Shown: positions 27,246 to 36,499 of the stretch, one piece after another | Numbering within the stretch: position 1 is the stretch's first letter | Layout: the number at the start of each line of letters is the position of its first letter | From: Opitutia bacterium UBA4506 | GTDB taxonomy: Bacteria; Verrucomicrobiota; Verrucomicrobiia; Opitutales; Puniceicoccaceae | DNA: 64,000 bases | Assembly: GCA_002388665.1 (NCBI GenBank) | Contig: DGMY01000042.1 | Coordinates: forward strand, 108,461-172,460 | Direction of reading: 5' to 3' | Made by a program: the position numbers and the translations under genes | The notes under the pieces: generated by a model | Told to the model about the DNA's origin: nothing | What the model saw: only the letters and a program-made list of their open reading frames with translations | The model's database searches: none

Positions 27246-28451
27246 ATGGATCCATCTCCCGACATTGATCAGGACTATCTTCAAGACATCCTTCTCCGGC
27301 TCCTCCGTATCCACAGCCCAACTGGATACACCGATCCGATTGTTCGTGAGATATGCAACGAGCTCGACGACCTTGGAATTGAGTTTGAACTCACTCGACG
27401 TGGCGCAATCCGCTCCACCCTACCCGGAAAGAAGAAGGGTCCCGACCGCGCAATCATCGGCCACCTCGATACCCTCGGGGCCATCGTCGCCGGCCTGAAA
27501 GAAAACGGTCGGCTGGCCATTGTCCCGGTCGGCACTTGGTCCGCCCGTTTCGCCGAGGGAGCGAGGGTCTCCATCTTCACCGACAATACCATCCTCCGGG
27601 GAACCATCCTCCCCCTCAAAGCTTCCGGTCATATTTTTAACACCGAGGTGGATACCCAGCCCTGCGCTTGGGACAATGTCGAAATTCGAGTAGACGCGCC
27701 CATTGAGGGCCTCGAAGATCTCCGCCGCCTCGGCATCAATATCGGCGATTTCGTTGGGGTCGACGCGATCGCGGAGTTTATGCCGAACGGCTACATCAAT
27801 GCGCGCCACCTCGACGATAAAGCAGGTGTCGCCGCCCTTCTCGCTGCCGTTCGCTATCTGAAGACCAACGAGATTGAGCTTCCAGTCGACTTTCATGTTC
27901 TGTTCACCATTTCAGAGGAGGTCGGCTCAGGGGCCTCGGCGGTACTCCACGGGGACGTCGCCGAGATGGTCTCGATCGACAACGGAACGTGTGGACCGGG
28001 CCAGAATTCAAGCGAGTTCGGGGTGACCATCGCAGTAGCCGACTCGACAGGACCGTTCGACTACCACCTCACCCATCACTTACTCCACCTTTGCCAGAAC
28101 GAGAAGATTCCCCATCAACGGGATGTCTTCCGCTACTATCGCTGCGACAGCGCTTCGGCCCTCGACGCGGGTAACGATATCCGCACTGCCCTCATCACGT
28201 TCGGGGTCGACGCCTCCCACGGGTACGAGCGGACCAATGTCCACGCTCTATTGAGCAACGCCCGACTCATCGTCGCATACGCCCGGAGCGAAATGATATT
28301 CCAGCATCAACGCGATTCGCTCGGCGATCTGCAGCACTTCCCTGAAACCCGCAGAGTGGACGTCGACTCCGTCGTCCAGGAAGAGAGTGAGCGAATCGTT
28401 CAAGAAACGCCCGAGGCCGTAATTCCCGACGAATCCGAGAAAAACGACTAG
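27246..28451 (+). CDS. M42-family peptidase of the NAGGN cluster
   Basis: A 401-residue M42 (glutamyl aminopeptidase-like) metallopeptidase, third member of the NAGGN trio. Metal-binding and catalytic motifs are visible: IIGHLDTLGAIV (His/Asp), DVVG-type DFVGVDAIAEFM, NARHLDDKAGVAALL, the ISEEVGSGASAVL acids, VSIDNG and the late DASHGYERT histidine. In characterised organisms the M42 gene travels with the two synthetic genes, and its likely role is turnover of the dipeptide or control of its level. It starts three bases after the synthetase stop. An acidic tail (QEESERIVQETPEAVIPDESEKND) extends beyond the core. Confidence 0.88.
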   Translation: MDPSPDIDQDYLQDILLRLLRIHSPTGYTDPIVREICNELDDLGIEFELTRRGAIRSTLPGKKKGPDRAIIGHLDTLGAIVAGLKENGRLAIVPVGTWSARFAEGARVSIFTDNTILRGTILPLKASGHIFNTEVDTQPCAWDNVEIRVDAPIEGLEDLRRLGINIGDFVGVDAIAEFMPNGYINARHLDDKAGVAALLAAVRYLKTNEIELPVDFHVLFTISEEVGSGASAVLHGDVAEMVSIDNGTCGPGQNSSEFGVTIAVADSTGPFDYHLTHHLLHLCQNEKIPHQRDVFRYYRCDSASALDAGNDIRTALITFGVDASHGYERTNVHALLSNARLIVAYARSEMIFQHQRDSLGDLQHFPETRRVDVDSVVQEESERIVQETPEAVIPDESEKND

Positions 28452-28478
28452 CCGCCCCACGAACAAAGAAGCGACCCG

Positions 28479-28844
28479 ATGAACGATACGACAACCCATC
28501 TCCAAGAGATCAAAGACCGCGTTCTTCAGTTCGCAAACGAGCGGGATTGGGAGCAGTTTCATTCTCCCAAAAATCTTTCCATGGCCATCGCGGCCGAATC
28601 GGGCGAACTCCTCGAGCATTTCCTGTGGACGGAGTCCCATTCCTCCCGATCCGTTGTCGACGATCCCGAGAAGATCGAGAAAATCCGCGAGGAGCTGGCT
28701 GATATCGTCATCTACGCGATTGAATTCGCGAATATGACGGGTACAGATCTCGCCTCAACCATCGAAAAGAAAATGTTACACAACGCGGCAAAGTATCCTG
28801 TGGACAAAGCCAAAGGTAGGTCTGACAAATATACCGAACTGTGA
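28479..28844 (+). CDS. MazG-like nucleotide pyrophosphohydrolase
   Basis: A 121-residue all-alpha NTP pyrophosphatase of the MazG/RS21-C6 type. The Mg-binding acidic helices are AIAAESGELLEHFLW (the ExxE) and EKIREELADIVIYAIEFA (ExxxD), followed by a C-terminal region NAAKYPVDKAKGRSDKY typical of the dCTPase-like branch. It would hydrolyse non-canonical or excess (d)NTPs to monophosphates. It starts 27 bases behind the M42 gene and may ride on the NAGGN transcript; no functional link is known. Confidence 0.87.
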   Translation: MNDTTTHLQEIKDRVLQFANERDWEQFHSPKNLSMAIAAESGELLEHFLWTESHSSRSVVDDPEKIEKIREELADIVIYAIEFANMTGTDLASTIEKKMLHNAAKYPVDKAKGRSDKYTEL

Positions 28845-28848
28845 ATAT

Positions 28849-29286
28849 ATGGACATCCCAAAGATTTTGATTCTCTGCACCGGCAATTCCTGCCGCAGTC
28901 ACATGGCCGAAGGCATCCTCCGCAACGCAGGAGGAGAACTGATCGAAGTATTCAGCGCTGGAGCCAAGCCCTCCGGCTACGTTCACCCGAAAGCGATCGA
29001 GGTCATGAACGAGATCGGGCTCGATATTTCGCACCACCGGTCGAAGCATCTCGAAGAGTTTCTCGATAGCGGAATCAACGTGGTCATCACCGTTTGCGAC
29101 AACGCAGCGGAAGCCTGCCCGGTCTTTCCCGGCAATGTGACCCGCCACCATTGGTCTTTCCCGGATCCCGCTGATGCGACCGGAAGCGATGAAGAGGTTC
29201 TCGCCGTCTTCCGCGAAATCCGCGACCGGATTAAGATGGTCTTCGAAGCCTACGCCGACGGCATTCGCGACTCCCGTTCGGAGTAG
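28849..29286 (+). CDS. arsC: Arsenate reductase, low-molecular-weight phosphatase type
   Basis: A 145-residue LMW-PTP-fold protein with the P-loop CTGNSCRS (CX5R) near the N-terminus and the catalytic loop HHWSFPDPADATGS (DP). Cysteines at VCDNAAEACPVFPG match the redox cysteines of thioredoxin-coupled ArsC, which reduces arsenate to arsenite. The start is 4 bases behind the MazG stop. An ArsR-type regulator and a permease lie 8 kb downstream, not in the same transcript. A role as a tyrosine phosphatase is less likely because the extra cysteines are present. Confidence 0.87.
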   Translation: MDIPKILILCTGNSCRSHMAEGILRNAGGELIEVFSAGAKPSGYVHPKAIEVMNEIGLDISHHRSKHLEEFLDSGINVVITVCDNAAEACPVFPGNVTRHHWSFPDPADATGSDEEVLAVFREIRDRIKMVFEAYADGIRDSRSE

Positions 29287-29376
29287 CCTTCCGCGCGAAA
29301 TACCCCCCTCCAATCAGTCTCCGACACTTCCAGCTCTCTGAGCGGCTGCAAGTATCCTCGACCACAACCGGGGCGA

Positions 29377-31680
29377 CTACTGCGCGCGAATCGCGTTGAG
29401 CCCGCGATAAATCGCCTCATTCAACTTGGGCAACGGAATCGGCTTGGGGACAAAATCGTCGATGCCGTTTTTCAGAAGCTGCTCCCGGTGTTCATTGGAG
29501 ACACCCGCAGTCTGAGCGATGATATATACAGGAGAATCCCCTGCCCTGCGGCGGATGGCATCCGCCGCCTCCTCCCCGCTCATCCCGGGCATAAAAATAT
29601 CCATCAGCACGATCATGTGGACTCCTTTCTCGAACTTCTCCACTGCTTCTTCCCCTGTCGTGCAGGTATCGTAAGAAAGACCCATCGAGCGGAGCAACGC
29701 TTCCAAAAACTCCCGATTGGGAGCGTTATCATCGACAAGCATCACTCTGGGCAAGGAACCTTCACTGATTCTTTCTTTCAGAACATCGGACAGGTCCTGA
29801 GTATCCGGCTCATTCAATTCAGGCAATTCTCCAAGCGGCATCCGGAAGGTGAATGTGCTCCCCTTTCCAAGGGTGCTGTCCACCTGCAACGAACCTTCGA
29901 TCAGATCCGCCAATCTGCGGCAGATGGCCAACCCGAGGCCCGATCCTTCGACACGCTCGATACCGCTGCCGGGCAGACGCTGAAACTCGTTGAAAATTCG
30001 CTCTTTGTCCCGCTCACTGATTCCCGGACCGTCATCGATCACATCAACAATCAGCACCCCGCTATCCTGCCGAACGACGACCTTCACCTGACCGCCGTCA
30101 CAATACTTGATCGCGTTCCCCACTAAATTGTAGAGCACCTGCCGCACGATCACGGGGTCGAGCGCTACCTCCTGGTCACAATCGAACTCGATCAAGAGCG
30201 ATTGGCCCTTGCGCATCGCAATACCCGCGAGAGGCTTCAGAAAATCCCTCAGAAACGGCCGAATCTCGATCCGCTGGTCCGCACGCTCCAGGTCGTTGGA
30301 TTCGATCCGCGCCAAGTCGAGAACCCGGTTGATCAAATCCAGCAGGTGGCGTCCCGATTCCATCGAGAGCTCGAGAAAGCGACAGACTTCGGGATCGTCC
30401 GCGATTTGGAGGGCCAGTTCACAGGGACCGATGATTGTACTGAGGGGAGTTCTCAGCTCATGGTTCATCATCGCGAGGAATTCCGACTTGGCCCGATTGG
30501 CGCGGTCAGCGGCTTCCTTGGCCTTCTGCAATTCAATCTCCGCCTGCCGGCGATCATTCACATCAGTGGCCATTCCCACCATCCGGCGGACTCCGTCCAG
30601 AGACTCAACGATCTCGGCGCGCACGTAGACCCATCGCGCCTCTCCGGACGCGTCAACGATCCGGTGTTCCGATTCGAACACATCCCCGACTTCGGTCAAC
30701 TGCCCCAAACCCTCGTTCCACGCGTCGATGTCTTCCTCGTGGATATTGGTCCGCACCTCGGAGATGTGTAGCCTCAACTCTTCATCGCCCAGGCCGTTGA
30801 TCATACAACAGCCTCGATCCCAGTAGACCTCGTCCGTTTCCAGGTTCCATTCAAAAAATCCAGTCTGTGCAAACGCGAGGGCTCGCTTGAGACGATCGTC
30901 CTTTTCGCGGACCGCCATCTCGGCGCTCTTCTCCGCCGTCACATCCTGTACGACCCCTCTCATCCCCACGCAACGACCGTCTCTGAATAAAGGTTTACCA
31001 ATCGACTTCGTCCATTTGGCATTCTTTTTCGCAGTGATCATCCGACCAGTGAAAGTATATTCCTCGCCCCGGTTCCGCGCCGTTTCGATCGCCGCCACGA
31101 TCGACGGGCGATCTTCCTCGTAGTAAAAGTCCAACGCATCCGCAAAGGTGGGCTCGAAATCCAAGGGAACCTCGTGAATCTGCTTCGAACGCTCCGACCA
31201 ATAGACGCGATTCGTATCGAAATCGACCTCCCACCAGCCCACCAAAGCGATTTCACTGATCTCGGCCAGAGCTTCTTCGCAGTTCAGTGGGGTCATCCCC
31301 TGCACGGGCGCCTTTAGCCCGGCGGTCTTCCTGAACAAGGCTGAACCATATACTTCTGCCGGTCTGCCATCGGGGCCAAATACAGTATCTGCCTCCAATT
31401 CTACACGGCTCACTCCCTCCGGTGTATTGCACTCCAGCCGAATTGAAAAGGGACCTTGTTCGGTCGAAAAGGAGGATAGAAACTCGCAAAACGGGTCGCG
31501 AAAATCCGGACTCAGGCACTCGACAAACGCATCTACTGAATCTACGGGTCGCTCTTGATCCCGTCCAAGTTGACTTAAGAATGACTGGGAGAGAGAGAGT
31601 TGCTGGCTCTCCAGGTTCAATGACCAAAAACAACGACTATTTCCGCTCAAAGAGTCGGCATCCGAGTTCATTTCATTCAT
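29377..31680 (-). CDS. PAS-containing hybrid sensor histidine kinase
   Basis: A 767-residue soluble hybrid kinase without transmembrane helices. Two or three PAS-type sensor regions fill the first 375 residues, with PAC-like ends such as GRCVGMRGVVQDVTAEK and RRMVGMATDVNDRRQAE. The HisKA box is EFLAMMNHELRTPLSTI with the phosphorylated His. The HATPase region has NAIKYC, DDGPGIS and GSGLGLAI. The C-terminal receiver begins RVMLVDDNAPNREFL and has the acceptor Asp in IVLMDIFMPGMSG. No response-regulator gene is adjacent, so signalling must go through a phosphotransfer protein encoded elsewhere. The signal is unknown. Confidence 0.92.
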   Translation of the reverse strand: MNEMNSDADSLSGNSRCFWSLNLESQQLSLSQSFLSQLGRDQERPVDSVDAFVECLSPDFRDPFCEFLSSFSTEQGPFSIRLECNTPEGVSRVELEADTVFGPDGRPAEVYGSALFRKTAGLKAPVQGMTPLNCEEALAEISEIALVGWWEVDFDTNRVYWSERSKQIHEVPLDFEPTFADALDFYYEEDRPSIVAAIETARNRGEEYTFTGRMITAKKNAKWTKSIGKPLFRDGRCVGMRGVVQDVTAEKSAEMAVREKDDRLKRALAFAQTGFFEWNLETDEVYWDRGCCMINGLGDEELRLHISEVRTNIHEEDIDAWNEGLGQLTEVGDVFESEHRIVDASGEARWVYVRAEIVESLDGVRRMVGMATDVNDRRQAEIELQKAKEAADRANRAKSEFLAMMNHELRTPLSTIIGPCELALQIADDPEVCRFLELSMESGRHLLDLINRVLDLARIESNDLERADQRIEIRPFLRDFLKPLAGIAMRKGQSLLIEFDCDQEVALDPVIVRQVLYNLVGNAIKYCDGGQVKVVVRQDSGVLIVDVIDDGPGISERDKERIFNEFQRLPGSGIERVEGSGLGLAICRRLADLIEGSLQVDSTLGKGSTFTFRMPLGELPELNEPDTQDLSDVLKERISEGSLPRVMLVDDNAPNREFLEALLRSMGLSYDTCTTGEEAVEKFEKGVHMIVLMDIFMPGMSGEEAADAIRRRAGDSPVYIIAQTAGVSNEHREQLLKNGIDDFVPKPIPLPKLNEAIYRGLNAIRAQ

Positions 31681-31718
31681 AGGTCAACCTATTCAGATTG
31701 GGCCCGGGATTGAGTAAG

Positions 31719-33140
31719 TCAACGAATTCCAGCCCGATTCTCCTCCAACGCTCCCAAGGCCTTGGCCATGGCCTCCAGTTTGATCTCGGTCTCTTTCAAT
31801 TCTTTTTCCGGGTCTGACCCCGCAACGATTCCACCGCCCGCGAACAATCGCGCTGTCCGCCCTTCCATCCGCGCCGTGCGCAACGCTACGACCGCCTCCC
31901 CGTCGCCGCCCGGTTTCTCCCAACCGAGAAAACCTGTATACAGGCCTCGTGCAAATGGCTCCAGCTCACGGATGAGAGAAACCGCCTGCTCACGGGGGGC
32001 TCCGCCAACCGCAGGGGTGGGATGAAGTTTTTCGGCAATCTCCAGCAATGAGCGTCTGGGCTGAAGCGCCCCGGAGATCGGCGTTCGCAGGTGCTGGACA
32101 TTTGAAAGCCGCAGCAGGTGCGGGTGCTCCCCCACCTCGGGATCGAGTCCCAGTTCGAGCAATACGGCCCGAATCGCGTCGATCACATATTGATGCTCCC
32201 GCAGGTCCTTATCACTCGAGAGCAGTTCTCTTCCCATCAGCGTATCCTCCGCCAAACTGCCTCCCCGCGGGGCGGAACCGGCCAGCGCTTCGGTCGAGAA
32301 TCTCCCGTCTCGCAATTGGATGAGTCGTTCCGGGGTCGCACCAATCCAACTCGCGCCCTTCCCCCGCGAATAAGAAAACGCAAAACAGTCTTGGTAGGCC
32401 TCGCGGAGTCCCCGCAAAGTTTCCAGAGGCCGGAACTCCCGCTCCGCCTCCAACTCCATCCAGCGGGAAAGCACTACCTTCGAAACGTCTCCTCCTTCGA
32501 TCGCTTCCAATACACGATTCACCCGCTCGCGGTAGAGTGTCGGATTCTCCTTCCGGATGGTGACACCGCCCAAGGCCGGAGCTTCCGACGGCGAGAAATA
32601 ATCCGGATTCGAAAAGGCTCCATGTGCGCGCAGCAAACGATCCGCCTCTCTTCCGAGGTCCGTATCGGCTTCTACCAATACATTGGCCACCGCGACGCAC
32701 TCCCGATCCGTTCGACAAATCTGCCACTTCGGAATGAATACGGTCGCCGAGGGAACATGACTTTCCTCGAAGGAACAGGCATGAAAAAACAATGGTCCCG
32801 AGAACCAGCCATCCAAGTCGCCGGTCGTAATGATCCGGGAAGACCACTCCTTGACGAACTCGCGAACTCTTTCGAACCGTCCCGCGCCGGCGGCACTAAA
32901 GAGGGCGACAGCCTCCGCGCCGGAGACCGAAACCGCCCGTCGCTCAAGATAGAGGTGGGGTTCTTCCGGCTCCTGAATCGACTGCAAGACCGCCAGCGGG
33001 TCAAGATCGCGCACCCGCAATGAAATGCTTCCGATCCTGGGAGATCCATCCTTCGAGACACAGCTCTGGCAGTACTGCAAAAAGGCCAACAAACCTTCAC
33101 GATCTCTCGAACCGAAATGCTGAGATGACAGGGTTTCCAT
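31719..33140 (-). CDS. menF: Isochorismate synthase
   Basis: A 473-residue chorismate-using enzyme. The conserved C-terminal part reads VSKVVLSRWMELEAE, SWIGATPERLIQLRDG, STEALAGSAPRGG, LSSDKDLREHQYVID, LHPTPAVGGAPRE, GLYTGFLGW and LFAGGGIVAGSDPEKELKET. These match MenF/EntC isochorismate synthases that feed menaquinone synthesis or a siderophore. The menaquinone role is inferred, since no menD or ent gene is near. The start ATG at 33140 (METLSSQHF) is chosen over the open frame to 33227. It is divergent from the membrane protein at 33269. Confidence 0.88.
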   Translation of the reverse strand: METLSSQHFGSRDREGLLAFLQYCQSCVSKDGSPRIGSISLRVRDLDPLAVLQSIQEPEEPHLYLERRAVSVSGAEAVALFSAAGAGRFERVREFVKEWSSRIITTGDLDGWFSGPLFFHACSFEESHVPSATVFIPKWQICRTDRECVAVANVLVEADTDLGREADRLLRAHGAFSNPDYFSPSEAPALGGVTIRKENPTLYRERVNRVLEAIEGGDVSKVVLSRWMELEAEREFRPLETLRGLREAYQDCFAFSYSRGKGASWIGATPERLIQLRDGRFSTEALAGSAPRGGSLAEDTLMGRELLSSDKDLREHQYVIDAIRAVLLELGLDPEVGEHPHLLRLSNVQHLRTPISGALQPRRSLLEIAEKLHPTPAVGGAPREQAVSLIRELEPFARGLYTGFLGWEKPGGDGEAVVALRTARMEGRTARLFAGGGIVAGSDPEKELKETEIKLEAMAKALGALEENRAGIR

Positions 33141-33268
33141 AACGTATATCCTAGTAGAACGTAGAGGATTCCCCCCAAAGTCAACGTACCTGCACCGACT
33201 TCCAATCCTGCGGATTGTGCATTGCAAGAACTACAGACTTCCCCCAAAAAGATTCTTTCAGAGAACGA

Positions 33269-34546
33269 ATGAGTGAAGCGTCTATAAAGTACCGAAAAAC
33301 CCCGAAGGCCCCTTTCATTGCTGGGAACATTTTGCTAGCAGCTCTCGCCGCATCGCTTGTGTTCTTCGGGCCGAACCCTTGGTCCGTTGCTACGGTTCTT
33401 CTCGTCGTTCTCTGCCTCGCAATTGGCGGGCTGCTCTCCCTTCTCCCCTTTCTCCTCGACCAGTTCGCACTGCTCAACCTCACCCGCGTTCGTTCGTCGC
33501 AAGCGAGCATCAATCTGAGAAGTGCGCTCCAGCGCTCCGAAGAAATTGTCGAAGAATTGCGCGAGCGCAACAATGAGGACAGCCCCCTGCGAATCGTTTC
33601 GGAGAGGCTCCCCGAACTCATTGAAGAGAAGATCGGCAAAGCGCTGGAAGAGAGCATGAAGAAATCGGACGACCGCCCGTCGAAGATTCTTCGCAAGCTC
33701 GATGACTTGAGCCCGCTCGCAAAAGATCTCGAACGTTTCCACGACGACCTTCGCGTCCTCTCGAGCCACGCTGCCACCCGCGAGTACGTTGAAACCGGCT
33801 TTCTCAATGTCTCCAATGAGCTGCAGGCGCTTCAATCCAAACTCGACGAGCTTCGCAGGGTACAACTCTACGGCGCTACCAGCTCCGATTCGCCAGTCGA
33901 GCAACCCACTCCTGCGTCCAAATCGTTCCCGGACGAATCCGAATCTTTTTCAGAGCCCATTCCGCAAATCGAATCGATTCCCGAGCCCGATGCTGAGCCG
34001 GATCTTGCCACCGAGCTGGACGAAGACTGGGAGGATCCAGACGCCCTGCCACTCAATGAGCTGGCCGATCCCGAATCGGAGGATGGAGACGGCGACGATT
34101 TTACCCCGGACGAGCAGAATGCCGACCCTGAGAAAGCGGATCCGCAGGATTCCGAACTAGACAAGGATCCGCCGAATCAAGCCCCCCCCAAGGTGAGCGC
34201 CAAGTTGAGCGAGAGTCCCCCTTCGAAGGAATCTCCTCCCCAGCCTACGCCCGAGCCCCCTCCTCCGCCCTCTCCCAAGCCTACAAAAATTGTGGTCTCT
34301 GCTTTTGTCGGTATCCAAAACGGGATCTACCTCCGCGGCAGCGGTGGCGGCCTCTCAGAAGATACCGGATTGCGACTCGACATGACCGGCATCGGCGAGT
34401 GGGTATGGTCAGGCGAGCTGGAAGAGGGCTTTACCGCTGCAATTTACCTCAACGACGAAACCCCATCCGATCTCGGGACTTTCACCGTCTCCCCCGGTAA
34501 AACCCTCAATCTCAACCCGTCTTTCCAGCAGGAAGACCACTCCTAA
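33269..34546 (+). CDS. Membrane protein with coiled coil, acidic linker and glycan-binding-like C-terminus
   Basis: A 425-residue protein of unknown function. Two transmembrane helices (about 15-60; NILLAALAASLVFFG and VLLVVLCLAIGGLLSLLPFLL) are followed by a helical coiled-coil region (about 70-210). A linker of about 140 residues very rich in Glu, Asp, Pro and Ser comes next. The last about 85 residues form a compact domain starting KIVVSAFVGIQNGIYLRGSGGGLS and continuing GIGEWVWSGEL. That end resembles starch-binding-like beta sandwiches (CBM20/48-type) seen in other Opitutae proteins; this is from memory of the pattern. The SulP transporter gene follows after 17 bases, suggesting an operon. 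Confidence 0.65.
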   Translation: MSEASIKYRKTPKAPFIAGNILLAALAASLVFFGPNPWSVATVLLVVLCLAIGGLLSLLPFLLDQFALLNLTRVRSSQASINLRSALQRSEEIVEELRERNNEDSPLRIVSERLPELIEEKIGKALEESMKKSDDRPSKILRKLDDLSPLAKDLERFHDDLRVLSSHAATREYVETGFLNVSNELQALQSKLDELRRVQLYGATSSDSPVEQPTPASKSFPDESESFSEPIPQIESIPEPDAEPDLATELDEDWEDPDALPLNELADPESEDGDGDDFTPDEQNADPEKADPQDSELDKDPPNQAPPKVSAKLSESPPSKESPPQPTPEPPPPPSPKPTKIVVSAFVGIQNGIYLRGSGGGLSEDTGLRLDMTGIGEWVWSGELEEGFTAAIYLNDETPSDLGTFTVSPGKTLNLNPSFQQEDHS

Positions 34547-34563
34547 CCAGAGGATAGAAAAGA

Positions 34564-36342
34564 GTGCACTGGCTACGCAGCGCGGGAAACATCGTCCGAT
34601 CATCGGGTCTCCAGCCCTTCCCTCTCGGTAAAACTCTCCGTCATTACAGTTGGAAGAAGGCCAAGGCCGATTCAAAATCCGCCTTCAACGTAGTCTTCCT
34701 TGACCTCCCACAGGGCATGGCCTACGCCCTGATCGCAGGTCTCCCCGTCCAAATGGGGGTCTTCTGTTCCGCTCTTTCTTCGATCACCGGCCCGTTCCTT
34801 GCCAGCTCCCGGTTTATCATGCTGGGGCCGACCAACGCGACGGCTGTCCTTTTGCTCAGTGCGTTTCTCTCCCTCGGCTACTCTCCCGCAGAAGCTGTCG
34901 TGGCTATGCCGCTTCTCCTCATCATGATCGGTACGTTCATGGTCGGAGGGGCTCTCCTCCGCATTTCATCGATTACCCAATTCGTATCCAAGGCAGTGAT
35001 CGTCGGCTACATCAGTGCCGCCGCCTGCCTGATTATCGTCAATCAACTCAAGACCGTCCTCGGCCTACACGTACCGCGGGCCGCCACTTTTGCCGAATCC
35101 CTCTGGAATCTTCTGCGCGGTCTTGCCGGAACGCAGTGGGAATCCGCTCTCATTGCGGGCATCACTCTCGCCGTCTACATCCCCCTCAAACGCTTTACCC
35201 GGGGCATCCCGGTAGTCGCTCTGAGCTTGATTCTCACCGCTGTGGTTGTGGTTTTAATACGACCTCTCGGCGTAAACCCCGAGATGCTATCCCCGATCAA
35301 TGCGGCGGCCTGGCCTCTCTCGATCCCTTCTTTCCAGTGGTCGCACATCAATCAGTTGGCCGGCTCAGCAATGGCCGTGGCTTTTCTCTCCCTCCTTGAG
35401 AGCTCATCCATTGCAAAATCCCTCGCAGCCCAAGCGGGTGACCGGGTCGACGTCAACCAGCAGATGCTCAGTATCGGCACTGCCCATTTTGTCTGCGCCT
35501 TCGGCTCGGGCATGGCGGTCTCCGGATCGCTCACTCGGTCTGCCCTGAATTTCCGAAGTGGAGCGGTCACTCCTGTGGCCAGTATCTTCAGTGGCACGTT
35601 CCTCATCATCGGCCTTTTTCTCATTGGCGGCCTCATCGGCTACATCCCCCGAGCCAGTCTTTCGATGGTAGTGATTATTGTCGGGATCGGTTTGATCAAC
35701 ATCAAGGACATCGGGGTCATCGCCCGGACGACCAAAAGCGACTTCACCGTATTTTTAGCCACTTTCATCGGCGGCCTCACCCTTCCCCTCGACACGGCGA
35801 TCGCTCTGGGAGCCATCACGTCCATCGTCCTTTTCGTAAAGAAAGCCGCCCGCCCGGACCTCAAAGAGATCTCCTTTGACGACCGAGGTAACCTCACCCC
35901 CGAGCAAGCAAAGGAAAAGCGTCCCGAGATCGCGATCGTACACGTTGAGGGCGACCTCTTTTTCGCCTCCAGTGATCTGTTTCTCGAACAGATGCGCCGT
36001 CTCGTCGGTCACGAAAACCAGCGCGCCATCATTCTCCGTATGCGCAATGCGCGTCATCTCGACGCCACCGCAGCCCTGACCATCATCGAGCTCATCCGCT
36101 TCGCCAAAAAGAACAATTGCGCCTTCCTGGTCTCCGGCGCACATGAGGAAATTTGTAAGATCTTCCAACGCTCTGGCTTAATGGACGAACTGGGTGAAGA
36201 AAATTTCTTCCGCTACAGCGAGGGGAACCCCAACCTGTCCACCCGCGATGCCCTGAAGCGCGCTCAACAGATCACCGGCCTGACCTCGGCCGATATCACG
36301 ATCTTCGCCGCCGAGAAGAAAGACGATAGCCCAAATTCATAA
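34564..36342 (+). CDS. SulP-family anion permease with STAS domain
   Basis: A 592-residue SulP/SLC26-type transporter, typically for sulfate or bicarbonate. Residues about 40-435 form the membrane domain, with the SulP signature DLPQGMAYALIAGLPVQMGVFCSALSS and many hydrophobic helices. Residues about 455-570 are a STAS domain (IAIVHVEGDLFFASSD, IILRMRNARHLDATAALT) that regulates transport from the cytoplasm. The start is a GTG at 34564 behind an AGAGGA-like site. The substrate cannot be fixed; without cys genes or carbonic anhydrase nearby, sulfate and bicarbonate remain open. The upstream gene is probably co-transcribed. Confidence 0.9.
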   Translation: MHWLRSAGNIVRSSGLQPFPLGKTLRHYSWKKAKADSKSAFNVVFLDLPQGMAYALIAGLPVQMGVFCSALSSITGPFLASSRFIMLGPTNATAVLLLSAFLSLGYSPAEAVVAMPLLLIMIGTFMVGGALLRISSITQFVSKAVIVGYISAAACLIIVNQLKTVLGLHVPRAATFAESLWNLLRGLAGTQWESALIAGITLAVYIPLKRFTRGIPVVALSLILTAVVVVLIRPLGVNPEMLSPINAAAWPLSIPSFQWSHINQLAGSAMAVAFLSLLESSSIAKSLAAQAGDRVDVNQQMLSIGTAHFVCAFGSGMAVSGSLTRSALNFRSGAVTPVASIFSGTFLIIGLFLIGGLIGYIPRASLSMVVIIVGIGLINIKDIGVIARTTKSDFTVFLATFIGGLTLPLDTAIALGAITSIVLFVKKAARPDLKEISFDDRGNLTPEQAKEKRPEIAIVHVEGDLFFASSDLFLEQMRRLVGHENQRAIILRMRNARHLDATAALTIIELIRFAKKNNCAFLVSGAHEEICKIFQRSGLMDELGEENFFRYSEGNPNLSTRDALKRAQQITGLTSADITIFAAEKKDDSPNS

Positions 36343-36499
36343 CCTCCGCGCACATTCGTGCAGCTCACCGAACCGTCGGCTCGGCCCTGCAGCGCAGTTC
36401 AATCCACGGGGACGAAAGACGACGTGCGCAAGATTACAGTCGATGAGCCGGCATTTCACATCGCTTTTGCGCCCATCCAGGTCCTAACTGGTTTCGACG

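Noticed and set aside
32118..33023. A 301-codon plus-strand frame across menF
   Set aside because: The minus-strand isochorismate synthase is unambiguous.
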